A stretch of DNA of 64,000 nt from Streptomyces natalensis ATCC 27448 (lineage in GTDB: Bacteria; Actinomycetota; Actinomycetes; Streptomycetales; Streptomycetaceae), in NCBI RefSeq assembly GCF_000935125.1, contig NZ_JRKI01000029.1, positions 434,001-498,000 on the forward strand. Direction: 5' to 3'. The notes beneath the pieces are model-generated. The model did no database searches, was not told the DNA's origin, and saw nothing but the letters and a program-made list of their open reading frames with translations. Each line of letters starts with the position of its first letter. The first letter of the stretch is position 1. Both the position numbers and the translations under genes were made by a program. Below, piece by piece: positions 17,136 to 25,559 of this stretch.

Positions 17136-17900
17136 TCAGCCGGGGCGCCGGTCCTGCGCCTGCTGGGGGTGGTTTGCGGTTCCAGAGGCCGGCCCGGACG
17201 AGCATGCCTCTCGCCAGCGCTCGGCCGACGTGACCAGGTCTTGGCCGACATGGGTGAGGAACCGGCCCATGCCGGTGAGTCGCATACCGGCGGGTGTGGT
17301 GGCGCCGAGTGTCCGGGCGCCCTGGTGGGCGGCCTCGGCAAGCAGCGCGTTGACGCTCGCGCTGGCGAGCATGGCCCGGAACCAGACGTCGTCGTCGATG
17401 ACGTAGCGTTGGTGGCGCTTTCCGGGGTCGCGTTCGCGCCGGATGAGTTCCTGCTCTTCCAGGTAGTGCACGGCCAGGGAGATCGTTGCGGGGCTGACCC
17501 GGAGGCGCTCTACCAGTTCTGCCGCGGTGCGGCTGCCGGTGTCAGCGGCGTACAGGCAGCCCAGCACTCTGGCCGCCGTCTTCGGCAGTCCCGTCTGGAC
17601 GAGCAGTGCGGTGAACTGTTCCTCGAAGCCGCGCACCGCCTGCCGGTCGCGTCCGTGGGCGTCGGTTTCGGCCGGCGGCGTCTGGTTCATGGCAGTTTTG
17701 CGGCGGCGGGCGCGCCGCTCGGTGGCCCGGTGCGCCTGGTCCGCCCGGTAGCCGGCGGGTCCGCCGTTGCGGTTGACCTCCCTGGTGACGGTCGAGGTCG
17801 GCCGGTCCAGGCCCCTGGCGATCTCGCCGTAGGCGAGCCCTTCGGCCAGTCCCTCCGCAATGGTCCGGCGTTCCTGGTGGCTGAGCCTGCCTCCTGGCAT
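17136..17900 (-). CDS. GbsR/MarR-family regulator with extra N-terminal HTH, 254 aa
   Basis: Residues 1-65 are an IS30-transposase-type helix-turn-helix (LSHQERRTIAEGLAEGLAYG, then RPTSTVTREVNRNGG, ending in ERRARRRK). Residues about 85-240 are a GbsR/MarR winged-helix domain (LPKTAARVLGCLYAAD, VSPATISLAVHYLEEQELI, RERDPGKRHQRYVIDDDVW). ATG 17900 is preceded by purines in CACCGATG context. A serine hydrolase gene starts divergently 263 bp away and may be its target. Two DNA-binding modules in one chain is the odd feature. Confidence 0.85.
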   Translation of the reverse strand: MPGGRLSHQERRTIAEGLAEGLAYGEIARGLDRPTSTVTREVNRNGGPAGYRADQAHRATERRARRRKTAMNQTPPAETDAHGRDRQAVRGFEEQFTALLVQTGLPKTAARVLGCLYAADTGSRTAAELVERLRVSPATISLAVHYLEEQELIRRERDPGKRHQRYVIDDDVWFRAMLASASVNALLAEAAHQGARTLGATTPAGMRLTGMGRFLTHVGQDLVTSAERWREACSSGPASGTANHPQQAQDRRPG

Positions 17901-18163
17901 CGGTGTTCTCCCCGTCTCGGTCTGTCTCGATCCCGTCGTCGATCAGTGTGCGTTCACCTCCATCTCATTGCAACAGGCGAGGAACTGTGGTGCTTTCAGC
18001 ATCAAGACCATTGCACCGATTGCACGCTCTCTACCTGCATAGACACGGAAATTCGCCGATGTGAGACTTGATTGAATATCGAACGCAACATAGCTTTCAA
18101 CATGTACCGAACGTCGATTGCGGCGCGGCCGACACCGCCCGCGAACCCGAGAGGAACTACGTC
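17901..18163. promoter_or_regulatory. Divergent promoter region between GbsR-type regulator and serine hydrolase
   Basis: This stretch is richer in A and T than its surroundings, especially 18050-18110 (near CTTGATTGAATATCGAACG), and holds a short repeat GATTGCAC/CATTGCAC near 18010-18022. No ORF with coding character is present. GAGAGG before ATG 18164 is the ribosome-binding site of the hydrolase. Confidence 0.5.
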
Positions 18164-19237
18164 ATGAACAAGATCCAGGACGCTCTTGAGCAGGTAGTCG
18201 TCGAGGGCCTGCCCGGCATCGTTGCCGAGGTCCGCGACGGTGACCGAAGCTGGTTCGGCACCGCTGGGGTGGCCGACATCGAGACCGGGCGCGCACGCAC
18301 CCAGGGCGAGCAGTTCTCCATCGGCAGCCTCACCAAGGCGTTCACCGCCACCGTGGCCTTCAAGCTCGTGGACGAACACCGGCTGCGTCTGGACGACACC
18401 GTGGAACAGTGGCTGCCCGGCCTGGTCCAGGGAAACGGCAACGACGGCAGCGCCATCACCGTCAGGCACCTGATGCAGCAGACCAGCGGCCTCGTCAACT
18501 ACGCCTTCGACGACCCGGACATGATGGACCGTTACGTCACCACCGGTTACCTCACCCACCGCTTCGACAAGTGGACCCCCGAACAGCTGATACAGCTCGC
18601 CATGAAGTACCCGCCCTACTTCGCGCCGGGCACCGCCTTCCGCTACTCCAACGCCAACTACATGCTCCTCGGCCTGATCATCGAGCGGGCCAGCGGCTGC
18701 AACTTCGCCGAGGAACTCTCCCGGCTGATCCTCCACCCGCTCGGCCTGACGGGCACCTACCTTCCCGGCACCGAGACCACCATCAGCGGGCCACACCCCC
18801 GGCTCTACACGAAGCTGCCGGCCGGCGACCCCGACGCCAAGGTCTACGACGTGACCGAATGGGACCCGTCGCTGGGCTGGGCCGCCGGCGGCCTCGTCTC
18901 CACCACCGCCGACCTCGGCCGTTTCTTCAACGCCCTGCTCAGCGGCGAACTCTTCTCGCCCGCCCTGCAGGCCGAGATGTGGGCCACCGTCTCGACCGAA
19001 GGCGCAGGCTGGATCCCCAACACCAGGTACGGCATGGGCACCTTCGAGCAGACCCTGCCCAACGGCGTCACCGTCTTCGGCGGCGGCGGCGCACTCAACG
19101 GCTCCTGGACATACGTGATGGGCACCCGAGACGGCAAGCGCCTGGTCGTCTGCAACGTGAACGGCGACTGGGTCAACCCGATCGCCGCCTTCTTCAAGGT
19201 ACTGGAAGCGGAATTTCCCCCCGCCGAAACCCAGTGA
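18164..19237 (+). CDS. Serine hydrolase, beta-lactamase/DD-peptidase class C fold, 357 aa
   Basis: The active-site SxxK is SIGSLTKAF (Ser and Lys), the YxN motif is FRYSNANYML, and the third motif is represented by the Gly-rich VFGGGGALNGSW. TTADLGRFFNALLSGELFSP is also typical of the family. There is no signal peptide, so unlike secreted DD-peptidases this acts inside the cell, as do many esterase-like members. ATG 18164 has GAGAGG upstream and starts MNKIQDALEQ. The substrate could be an ester, amide or beta-lactam; sequence does not decide. Confidence 0.88.
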   Translation: MNKIQDALEQVVVEGLPGIVAEVRDGDRSWFGTAGVADIETGRARTQGEQFSIGSLTKAFTATVAFKLVDEHRLRLDDTVEQWLPGLVQGNGNDGSAITVRHLMQQTSGLVNYAFDDPDMMDRYVTTGYLTHRFDKWTPEQLIQLAMKYPPYFAPGTAFRYSNANYMLLGLIIERASGCNFAEELSRLILHPLGLTGTYLPGTETTISGPHPRLYTKLPAGDPDAKVYDVTEWDPSLGWAAGGLVSTTADLGRFFNALLSGELFSPALQAEMWATVSTEGAGWIPNTRYGMGTFEQTLPNGVTVFGGGGALNGSWTYVMGTRDGKRLVVCNVNGDWVNPIAAFFKVLEAEFPPAETQ

Positions 19238-19363
19238 CGCACCCGACCGCGTTCAGCGCCCCTCCGCTGGGCTTTCAGCCGTCCCGGATCGGTCCGCAGG
19301 CGGCCCAGGGGCGCCCTGAACCATTCCACAGAATTTGGCAATTACTCTCTGGCTGGCGCAGTA

Positions 19364-19421
19364 GTAGCAAGGCTCTGTCAGCGGTAGTGAGGCTTCGTCA
19401 GGAGTAGTAAAGCTCTGTCAG
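19364..19421. repeat. Three direct repeats of an 18-mer at an exact 20-bp period
   Basis: GTAGCAAGGCTCTGTCAG (19364), GTAGTGAGGCTTCGTCAG (19384) and GTAGTAAAGCTCTGTCAG (19404) are evenly spaced by 20 bp in the gap between the convergent hydrolase and MFS genes. Confidence 0.85.
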
Positions 19422-19447
19422 GTGGTGTCGCAGGGCCGCCCGGAACG

Positions 19448-20692
19448 TCAGGAGTGATGCCGCCCCACCAGGACGCGGGTGGCCGACCGCCGTACGACGA
19501 TGCCCGCGCTCCCCCCGGCAACGGCGAACAGGGTGAGGCCGCTGATCCGGAACGCGCCCACCGGGTCGTGGGCGGCGAGGCCGGGGAGGAACAGCCACGA
19601 GACGGTTCCGGCGGTGCGGACGGCGGTGAGATCGACGCTCATCAGCCGCAGCCGGGCCGGCGGCGGGAACGAGGACAGGTGTGTGCCCAGGGCGACTTGG
19701 AGGAACGCCGTCACCGCGCCCAGGGCGGCGGAGAGGCCGAGGAGGACCGGCAGCGAGTCGGCCAGGGCGATCGCGGCGATCACCAGGCCGGAGACTGCCG
19801 AGGTGCCGCAGCAGAACGCGGGCAGGTTGGCGGGAAGTTGCATGTTCCCGGCGAATCCGTTGGCGAGGAAGGCCCCGGTCCCGATCGCCATGAGTACCGC
19901 ACCGTACGCGGCGGCTCCCGCGTCCAGCCGCGCAGCCAGGAACGCGGGCAGGGCCATGCAGACGGTCTGGGCGAAGAACCCGGCACCGTGCACTCCGATG
20001 GCCACCGCCGTGTCCGGGCACGTCCGCAGCAGCACACTGGCCCGGGGACGAGTCCCGACTCCGGCCTTCTTCTCCTGCTCGCGAGACATGCCGAACGTGG
20101 CGCGGGCGAACAGCACGAGGAGCGCGACGGCCGACACCACGAAGGTGCCGCCGTCGAGCCAGAACAGGGAATGCCTGGGCACCAGGCGCAACAGGAGACC
20201 GCCGGCGCCGGGGCCGGCGACGCGGGCGATGCGGAGGGTGAGGTCCATCAGCCCGGTCACCGCTTGGACGTCATCTTCGTCCACCAGCTCGGGGACCAGC
20301 GCGCCGAGATTCGGATCGAACAGGGCTCCGCCGACGCCCAGCAGGACCACGCAGACCAGAACCCCGGGGGCGCCGAGGGTGTCCCAGGCGAGGGGCAGGG
20401 CCGTGGCCAGCGCGGCTCTGGCGGCGTCCACGACCGCGAGCCGCCGCAGTGTGGCGAAGCGGGCCACGATCCTGCGTCCGACCGTGCCCAGAACGATGTA
20501 CGGCACGGACTCGGCAACTGCCACCAGGCCCATGGCCGCCGCGCCGTACTCCCGCCACGCAATCCACGTGATCGCTATGGCGTAGACGCGGTCACCGAAG
20601 ACGGAGAGCATCTGGGCGCCCCACAGGAGCAGGACCGGCCCCTGACGCAGCAGCCGTACATAGCCCACGATCGCTCTCCGCCCAGGACGCAC
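19448..20692 (-). CDS. MFS transporter, DHA-type exporter, 414 aa
   Basis: About twelve membrane helices with a cytosolic Lys/Arg loop after helix 6 (MSREQEKKAGVGTRP). The opening VRLLRQGPVLLLWGAQMLSV followed by FGDRVYAIAITWIA is typical of the MFS_3/enterobactin-exporter-like group, as are ALFDPNLGALVPELV and DDVQAVTGL. This is most likely an exporter for the product of the adjacent cluster. It starts 129 bp after the preceding MFS gene, so it may share the transcript or have its own promoter. Boundary gene of the cluster on this side. Confidence 0.85.
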   Translation of the reverse strand: MRPGRRAIVGYVRLLRQGPVLLLWGAQMLSVFGDRVYAIAITWIAWREYGAAAMGLVAVAESVPYIVLGTVGRRIVARFATLRRLAVVDAARAALATALPLAWDTLGAPGVLVCVVLLGVGGALFDPNLGALVPELVDEDDVQAVTGLMDLTLRIARVAGPGAGGLLLRLVPRHSLFWLDGGTFVVSAVALLVLFARATFGMSREQEKKAGVGTRPRASVLLRTCPDTAVAIGVHGAGFFAQTVCMALPAFLAARLDAGAAAYGAVLMAIGTGAFLANGFAGNMQLPANLPAFCCGTSAVSGLVIAAIALADSLPVLLGLSAALGAVTAFLQVALGTHLSSFPPPARLRLMSVDLTAVRTAGTVSWLFLPGLAAHDPVGAFRISGLTLFAVAGGSAGIVVRRSATRVLVGRHHS

Positions 20693-20788
20693 AAACCCGG
20701 CAGCAAATCCGGCTGCCGGGAGTGCATGACACCCTACGACGCGGATGCCTCCGTGCGGCGCAGACTCACTCGGTCTCGCTCGGAGGGG

Positions 20789-20828
20789 GTGTCAGGCGGA
20801 TTCAGGCGGTGTCAGGCGGATTCAGGCG
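20789..20828. repeat. Two tandem copies of a 20-mer over the end of an MFS gene
   Basis: GTGTCAGGCGGATTCAGGCG occurs at 20789-20808 and 20809-20828, then GTGTC begins a third copy. The second copy contains the stop codon of the leftward MFS gene. Confidence 0.85.
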
Positions 20829-22135
20829 GTGTCGAGCGTTCTGCCCCGGGTTTCCGGAAGGAGCAGGAAGAGCAGCACCCCGGCGGTCGCTTCCAGGAGG
20901 AGAATCCAGTATCCGAGGGCCATTTCATACTGGTGCGCGATCGACCAGGTGGCGATGATGGGCACGCTTCCGCCGAAAATCGTGGTCGCCACGTTGTACG
21001 GAACGCCCACGCCCGAAGCCCGGACGCCGGTCGGGAACAGCTCGCTGAAGAGGGCCGACACATTGCCGTAGGTGAGGGCGAGCAGCAGGTTTCCGGTGAC
21101 CGCCACGAGGAGATATCTGCCCGGGGTCGCGTCCTGGAGCAGAGAGAGCATGGGAACGGCGAGCAGAGCGAAGCCGAACGCCTCGGCCAGGATGAGCGGC
21201 TTGCGGCCGGTCATCCGGTCCGACAGGGAACCGACCAGCGGCAGTGCGCCCACGAACACCGCGAGCGACACCGCGTTCAGCATCAGTCCGGTCTTCAGCG
21301 GGAATCCGCAGACCAGATGTGCGTACGTGGGCAGGAAGACCTGCCAGACGAAGTACGTCGACTGACTGAATTGGACGACCATCACGAGCAGAACGCCCCG
21401 GCGGTGTTCGCGGATCGCGGTCCGCAGGGGCCTGGATTCGACTTTCCCCGCGGTCTGCAATGCGCTGAAGACCCGGCTTTCCGGGACCGCTCGGCGCAGG
21501 CGGAGCCCGTACAGGCACAGCACCGCGCCCAGCAGGAAGGGGATCCGCCATCCCCATGCGGCCAGCGCGTCCGCCGGCAGGACCGCGCTGATCAGTGCGG
21601 AGACCAGGGTCGCGCACAGTATCCCCAGTCCGGCGGTCACGTACTGGACGCTGCCGACGCTCGCTCGGCGGCCCGGCGGTGCGTGCTCGACCATGAACAC
21701 GGAAGCCGCCTGGTATTCACCGGAATTCGATATGTTCTGGATCACTCTGCCCGAGACGAGGAATATAGGAGCGAGTACGCCGATCGAGTCATAGGCCGGT
21801 GACAGGCTTATCAGCAGCAGGCCGGCCGTCATGATGTACAGGGTGAGGGAGAGCAGCCGGCGGCGCCCGTAACGGTCCCCGTAGGGCGACAGCAGGGCGG
21901 CCGCGACCGGGCGGACGACGAAGGCCACGCCGACGACCGCGCCGTAGGTGTAGAGGAGCGCGGCCGCTTTGCTGTCGGCTGGGAAGAACTGCTGTGAGAA
22001 GACGGGGGCGAGCAGGGTGTAGAGCGTTGCGTCATAGAATTCTATGAGGTTTCCGACGGCCCCGGCCGTGACCGCTTTGCGGGACAACCGGTACTGTACC
22101 GGCGGTTCCTTTGCGAATACGCGAGAGGTATCCAT
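20822..22135 (-). CDS. MFS transporter, metabolite:H+ symporter (MHS) family, 437 aa
   Basis: The sequence AVTAGAVGNLIEFYDATLYTL is the first-helix signature of the ProP/ShiA/KgtP group (GNxxExYDxxxY). GDRYGRRRLLSLTLYIMT is the loop 2-3 motif and LPETRGRTLD the standard C-terminal end, so the gene is complete. MHS proteins usually import small acids or zwitterions such as shikimate, ketoglutarate or betaine. In this setting it may take up a precursor or release an acidic product. It lies 111 bp downstream of the P450 gene on the same strand. Confidence 0.88.
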   Translation of the reverse strand: MDTSRVFAKEPPVQYRLSRKAVTAGAVGNLIEFYDATLYTLLAPVFSQQFFPADSKAAALLYTYGAVVGVAFVVRPVAAALLSPYGDRYGRRRLLSLTLYIMTAGLLLISLSPAYDSIGVLAPIFLVSGRVIQNISNSGEYQAASVFMVEHAPPGRRASVGSVQYVTAGLGILCATLVSALISAVLPADALAAWGWRIPFLLGAVLCLYGLRLRRAVPESRVFSALQTAGKVESRPLRTAIREHRRGVLLVMVVQFSQSTYFVWQVFLPTYAHLVCGFPLKTGLMLNAVSLAVFVGALPLVGSLSDRMTGRKPLILAEAFGFALLAVPMLSLLQDATPGRYLLVAVTGNLLLALTYGNVSALFSELFPTGVRASGVGVPYNVATTIFGGSVPIIATWSIAHQYEMALGYWILLLEATAGVLLFLLLPETRGRTLDTA

Positions 22136-22246
22136 CAGACTCCCGGGGCATGAATTGCGCGTAGCTCCGCAAGAATTCGGATCCGGAGAATCCTGGAGAA
22201 TTCCTCCAGGATTACCGGGTGGGCCGACGGCTGCAACTCGGTGTGT

Positions 22247-23470
22247 TCACCACACGACCGGCAGGGCGGCGAGTCCGTAGGCCCGCGGGAGGGCCTTCCA
22301 CGTCTGCTCCTCCTCGGCGGTAGCCAGACGCAGGGAGGGGAATCGGCTGAGCAGGGCCGCGATCCCCGTCTGGAGTTCCACGCGGTTCAGATGGGCCGCC
22401 ACACAGCGGTGGATGCCGTGCCCGAAGGTCAGGTGCGGGTTGGGGGCGCGCTCCAGGTCGAGGTGCTCATGGCTTTGGGCGGAGCCGACGCCGTCGTGTG
22501 GAGCAGGGAAGACGGTGGCGTCCCGATTGGCGGAGTGGACCGAGACGACGACGGTCTCACCCGCCCGGATGGTGACCCCACCCAGGGTGACGTCTTCCCT
22601 GGCGACCCGCAGATGACCGTCCTTGAGCACCGTATGGACACGCAGCATCTCCTCGACCGCGACGGGTATCAGTGTGTGGTCACTGCGCAGTCGCTCGCAC
22701 AGCTCCGGATTGCGCAGCAGGTCGCTGAGGGCCGAGGCGAGGAGGCTGGACAGGGCCACATGTGCCGAGAACACGAGCTGGAAGACCAGCACGGCCAGTT
22801 CCCGTTCGCTCACCGCACCCCGTTCGTCCCGTGCCGCGACAAGTGAGCTGATCACGTCGTCGCCGGGTGCGGCGCGCCGCACAGCGATCAGCTCGAAGAC
22901 GTAGTGGAGCATCTGACGCCGGACGGCCCTGATGTGTTCGGCCGAGGACGCGCCGTTCACCGCGGCGTTCCAGGAGCGGATGCGGTCCACTTCCTGTTCC
23001 GGCAGTTTTTGCCATGCGCACACGACGGCCGCCGGGAGCGGGTCGGCGTAGCCGGACACCAGATCGGCCGACGGGCCGGTCTCGGCCATGGTGTCCAGCA
23101 GCCGGTCGGCGACCTGCCGGACCAGAGGACGTATGCGTTCGATCCGGCGGACCGTGAAGGCAGGTGCGAGGACATTGCGTATGCGTGGGTGGTCCGGCGG
23201 ATCGAGTTGGCGGAGCACCGGGAAGTCCGCGTCGAAGGGCACCGTGTTCAGCCGCGGAGAGTCGGGATGCGCCTCACTGGACACACCGAACCGGGGATCG
23301 CCGAGGATGCGCCGCGCGTCCTGGTAACGCGTGGCCAGCCATATCTCGTGGCCGCTGAGGACCACGACACGCGCAAGCGGCCGGTTCTCGCGCAGCCAGG
23401 CCAGTTCGGACAGTACCTCGGACTCCGAGCCGTGGAAGGGGAAGGCGTTGGGGGGCGAGTCGTGGGTCAT
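22247..23470 (-). CDS. Cytochrome P450 with degenerate oxygen-activation helix, 407 aa
   Basis: The haem-binding loop FGHGIHRCVAAHLNR puts the thiolate at Cys356, and the K-helix ExxR is at 274-277 (EEMLR). At the I helix, where bacterial P450s have A/G-G-H-E-T-T, this protein reads SAHVAL (235-240), so the acid-alcohol pair that protonates the peroxo intermediate is missing. An insertion of several residues also precedes the haem loop (FPAPHDGVGSAQSHEHLDLE). The enzyme probably works by an atypical route (substrate-assisted, peroxide-driven, or a non-hydroxylating reaction). No ferredoxin gene is adjacent. It begins 24 bp after the ACAD-like gene. Confidence 0.92.
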   Translation of the reverse strand: MTHDSPPNAFPFHGSESEVLSELAWLRENRPLARVVVLSGHEIWLATRYQDARRILGDPRFGVSSEAHPDSPRLNTVPFDADFPVLRQLDPPDHPRIRNVLAPAFTVRRIERIRPLVRQVADRLLDTMAETGPSADLVSGYADPLPAAVVCAWQKLPEQEVDRIRSWNAAVNGASSAEHIRAVRRQMLHYVFELIAVRRAAPGDDVISSLVAARDERGAVSERELAVLVFQLVFSAHVALSSLLASALSDLLRNPELCERLRSDHTLIPVAVEEMLRVHTVLKDGHLRVAREDVTLGGVTIRAGETVVVSVHSANRDATVFPAPHDGVGSAQSHEHLDLERAPNPHLTFGHGIHRCVAAHLNRVELQTGIAALLSRFPSLRLATAEEEQTWKALPRAYGLAALPVVW

Positions 23471-23494
23471 GACGCGCGCTCCTCTCGGGCCGCT

Positions 23495-24700
23495 TCAGGG
23501 TTTGTGGAACGACAGATCGTGCCCCTCGCCCAGCACCGCGCGACCGATCGTGGCCAGGATGTGGTCGTCGTTGTCGTGGCGCTGATAGAAGGTCAGGTCG
23601 CGCAGGATCCGCTCCACCGGGCTGGGGCGGACCAGGCAGCGGGCGCCGCAGGCACGGATGCAGTGCTGCACGGTCCGTTCGGCCAGATGCTCGATCACAT
23701 GGCGGGCCCGGGCACCGGCGACACCGGCCTCCTCCCGGCTGCCGGCGTCCCACAGCCCGGCGACGTGCCGCAGCCACAGGCGTGCGGTGTCGACGTTGAC
23801 CGCCATGCTGCCGACCCGCTGCCGCACATAGGCGTCGCCGCCCTTGCCCTGGCGTTTCAGGTAGGCGACGGCGTACTCGTAGGCGGCTTCGGCGGCGCCG
23901 AGGAAGCTCGCGGCGTAGTGCGGGACGAACGCGGTCTGCCATTGCCCGTCGATGTACGCACCGGGCTCGCCGATGAGGCAGTCGTGGGGGACGAACGTGT
24001 CGTCGAAGCGCACCACATGGCTCGCCGTGGCGCGCATGCCGACGGGATCCCACCACGAGGTGTCGACGGTCACGCTCGGATCGGACAGGTCGCAGGCGAG
24101 CATCAGCAGCCCGCCGTGGCTCCCCTGGGCATGGCGGGCGCCGCCCGGGCCCGCCGTGTCGACGAACAGGATCGCCCGCTGGGCTCCGGTGGCGCTCGTG
24201 GCGAACGCCTTGGTTCCCCGGATGATCCAGCCGCCCTCGACCGGAACGAGTGTGGTGCCGAACCGCCGGGTCTCCCCCGGTGTGGCGGCCTGCGGTTCAC
24301 CGCTCCAGCCGACCCACTTCTCGCCGCGCTCCACCACACCGCCGAACCAGCGCCGCTTCTGCTCCGGCGTTCCCAGGCCGTCGATGAGCACCAGCGAGTT
24401 GGCGTGTCCCTCCCAGCAGCGGGCCAGTGACAGGTCCGCCTTGGCCAGCAGTGTGGTGATCTCCCACAGGGGCAAGGTGTCGCGCTGCTGGGGGCCGAAC
24501 CCCAGGCCGCCGTGCTCGCGCGGCACGGCAGCGGCCAGCAGCCCGGCGGAGAACAGGTCGTCGAAGTCCTCGGCGGGGAAGGTGGCCGTGCGGTCGTACC
24601 CGTCCGCCCGGCCGCTGAAGATGTCGCGGGCCAGTTTCGCCGCGTCGTCGAGGGCTGCCTGGGCGTGCGGCTCCACGGCGGGACCGAGAGGTGTCGTCAT
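23495..24700 (-). CDS. Acyl-CoA-dehydrogenase-fold flavoprotein, probably not a dehydrogenase, 401 aa
   Basis: The protein has the three-part ACAD fold: N-terminal helices (FDDLFSAGLLAAAVPREHGG), a central beta domain (GWIIRGTKAFATSATGA) and C-terminal helices. Where medium-chain dehydrogenases carry YEGT with the catalytic Glu, this reads FYQRHDNDDHILATIG after ILRDL, without Glu. Such Glu-less members include the group D flavin monooxygenases, several of which oxidise amines at nitrogen. ATG 24700 overlaps the previous stop (ATGA), so translation is coupled. A nitroreductase-like gene in the same operon could supply reduced flavin. The reaction is an inference. Confidence 0.88.
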   Translation of the reverse strand: MTTPLGPAVEPHAQAALDDAAKLARDIFSGRADGYDRTATFPAEDFDDLFSAGLLAAAVPREHGGLGFGPQQRDTLPLWEITTLLAKADLSLARCWEGHANSLVLIDGLGTPEQKRRWFGGVVERGEKWVGWSGEPQAATPGETRRFGTTLVPVEGGWIIRGTKAFATSATGAQRAILFVDTAGPGGARHAQGSHGGLLMLACDLSDPSVTVDTSWWDPVGMRATASHVVRFDDTFVPHDCLIGEPGAYIDGQWQTAFVPHYAASFLGAAEAAYEYAVAYLKRQGKGGDAYVRQRVGSMAVNVDTARLWLRHVAGLWDAGSREEAGVAGARARHVIEHLAERTVQHCIRACGARCLVRPSPVERILRDLTFYQRHDNDDHILATIGRAVLGEGHDLSFHKP

Positions 24701-25140
24701 GGGTGCGACGGCCCTACGGGACGGTGGAGGAAGCGGCGGTTCACCACACGGGCCGCCGCCCCCTGATCCTGCGGACGGGTCTCGTAGAGATCGATGGCCA
24801 GCACACCACGGTTGAGATACCCGCACACGACGGCCTCGCGAGAGCCGAGGTCCACGCCGAGGTGTGCTTCACCGTGAAAGCCGACGGCTGCGTCGGAATC
24901 GACCTCGTCGGCCATTGGCGTGGCGTGGAACGCATCCCATTTACGGAGGTCCGTGCCGTCGGCCTCGGTGATGTGCATCAGCAGCCGGCCGTCGTGTTCC
25001 GTGCTGCTGATGTGGACGATGCCGGATGTCGGCGCTGCGAAGGCTTCCCATTCGCCGGTCACCGGGCGGAGGTCGAGGCCGGGTTGCGGCCCGCGCGGCG
25101 AACGCCGTTCACGTTCGCGGCTGATGCCGTGTGCTGTCAT
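24697..25140 (-). CDS. Small cluster protein, paralogue B, 147 aa
   Basis: No signal peptide. After a charged 30-residue start comes VTGEWEAFAAPTSGIVHISS, alternating strand-like segments, and the end GYLNRGVLAIDLYETR plus NRRFLHR. These two stretches align with AYHNSGVLVMTSYNVF and REFFHR of the neighbouring gene, so the two are tandem duplicates that have diverged strongly. The pattern looks like a small beta barrel (lipocalin- or avidin-like), but I cannot assign a family. Overlaps both neighbours by ATGA, so its dose is tied to the enzymes. It may be a binding protein, cyclase or isomerase. Confidence 0.75.
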   Translation of the reverse strand: MTAHGISRERERRSPRGPQPGLDLRPVTGEWEAFAAPTSGIVHISSTEHDGRLLMHITEADGTDLRKWDAFHATPMADEVDSDAAVGFHGEAHLGVDLGSREAVVCGYLNRGVLAIDLYETRPQDQGAAARVVNRRFLHRPVGPSHP

Positions 25141-25559
25141 GGCTGCTCCTTGATCCGGTGGAAGAACTCGCGCGTCCAGTAGTCGGCACGTCCGCTGTCG
25201 TCCGAGAAGACGTTGTAGCTGGTCATCACCAGGACGCCGGAATTGTGGTACGCGGCGAGGACCGTGCGCAGGAACCCGAAGTCATAGGCGGCCCGGAACG
25301 CCCAGGCCGCCGATCGCTCGTCCTCCTTCGTGTACACGACGGCCTCGACCGCGCCCCAGTCGCGGGGCTCGGGATCTCCCGTCCCGAAGGCCCGTACCAC
25401 GACCGTCCCGTCGGGCTGCTCGGATACGTTGATCCCCAGAATTCCTCCTGCGGCGTCGCGTTCGGCATTCAGCCACTCGCCGAGCAGGACCGAGGGATCC
25501 GGGGCGTCCTGCCGGGGTGGTGCCTTCGATCCGGCGGAGGTTGAGGGCTGGGTTGTCAT
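25137..25559 (-). CDS. Small cluster protein, paralogue A, 140 aa
   Basis: A disordered Pro/Ser/Gln-rich start (about 1-20) leads to LLGEWLNAERDAAGGILGIN, AFGTGDPEPRDWGAVEAVVY, AYDFGFLRTVLAAYHNSGVL and a DYWTREFFHR end. The domain repeats the layout of paralogue B (GEW near the start, a GVL strand, an aromatic FFHR/FLHR end). It is predicted to be cytosolic and mostly beta. Function unknown. ATG 25559 overlaps the stop of the AroD/AroE-like gene and its own stop overlaps the next start, so the trio is translated as a unit. Confidence 0.75.
   Translation of the reverse strand: MTTQPSTSAGSKAPPRQDAPDPSVLLGEWLNAERDAAGGILGINVSEQPDGTVVVRAFGTGDPEPRDWGAVEAVVYTKEDERSAAWAFRAAYDFGFLRTVLAAYHNSGVLVMTSYNVFSDDSGRADYWTREFFHRIKEQP

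Noticed and set aside
14005..20828. CRISPR array
   Set aside because: The tandem repeats here are contiguous 5-20 bp units without spacers, and no cas genes exist in the window.
24697..25559. Streptavidin-like biotin-binding proteins
   Set aside because: Size and beta-rich pattern are suggestive, but the biotin-pocket Trp and Asn/Ser pattern of avidins is not visible.
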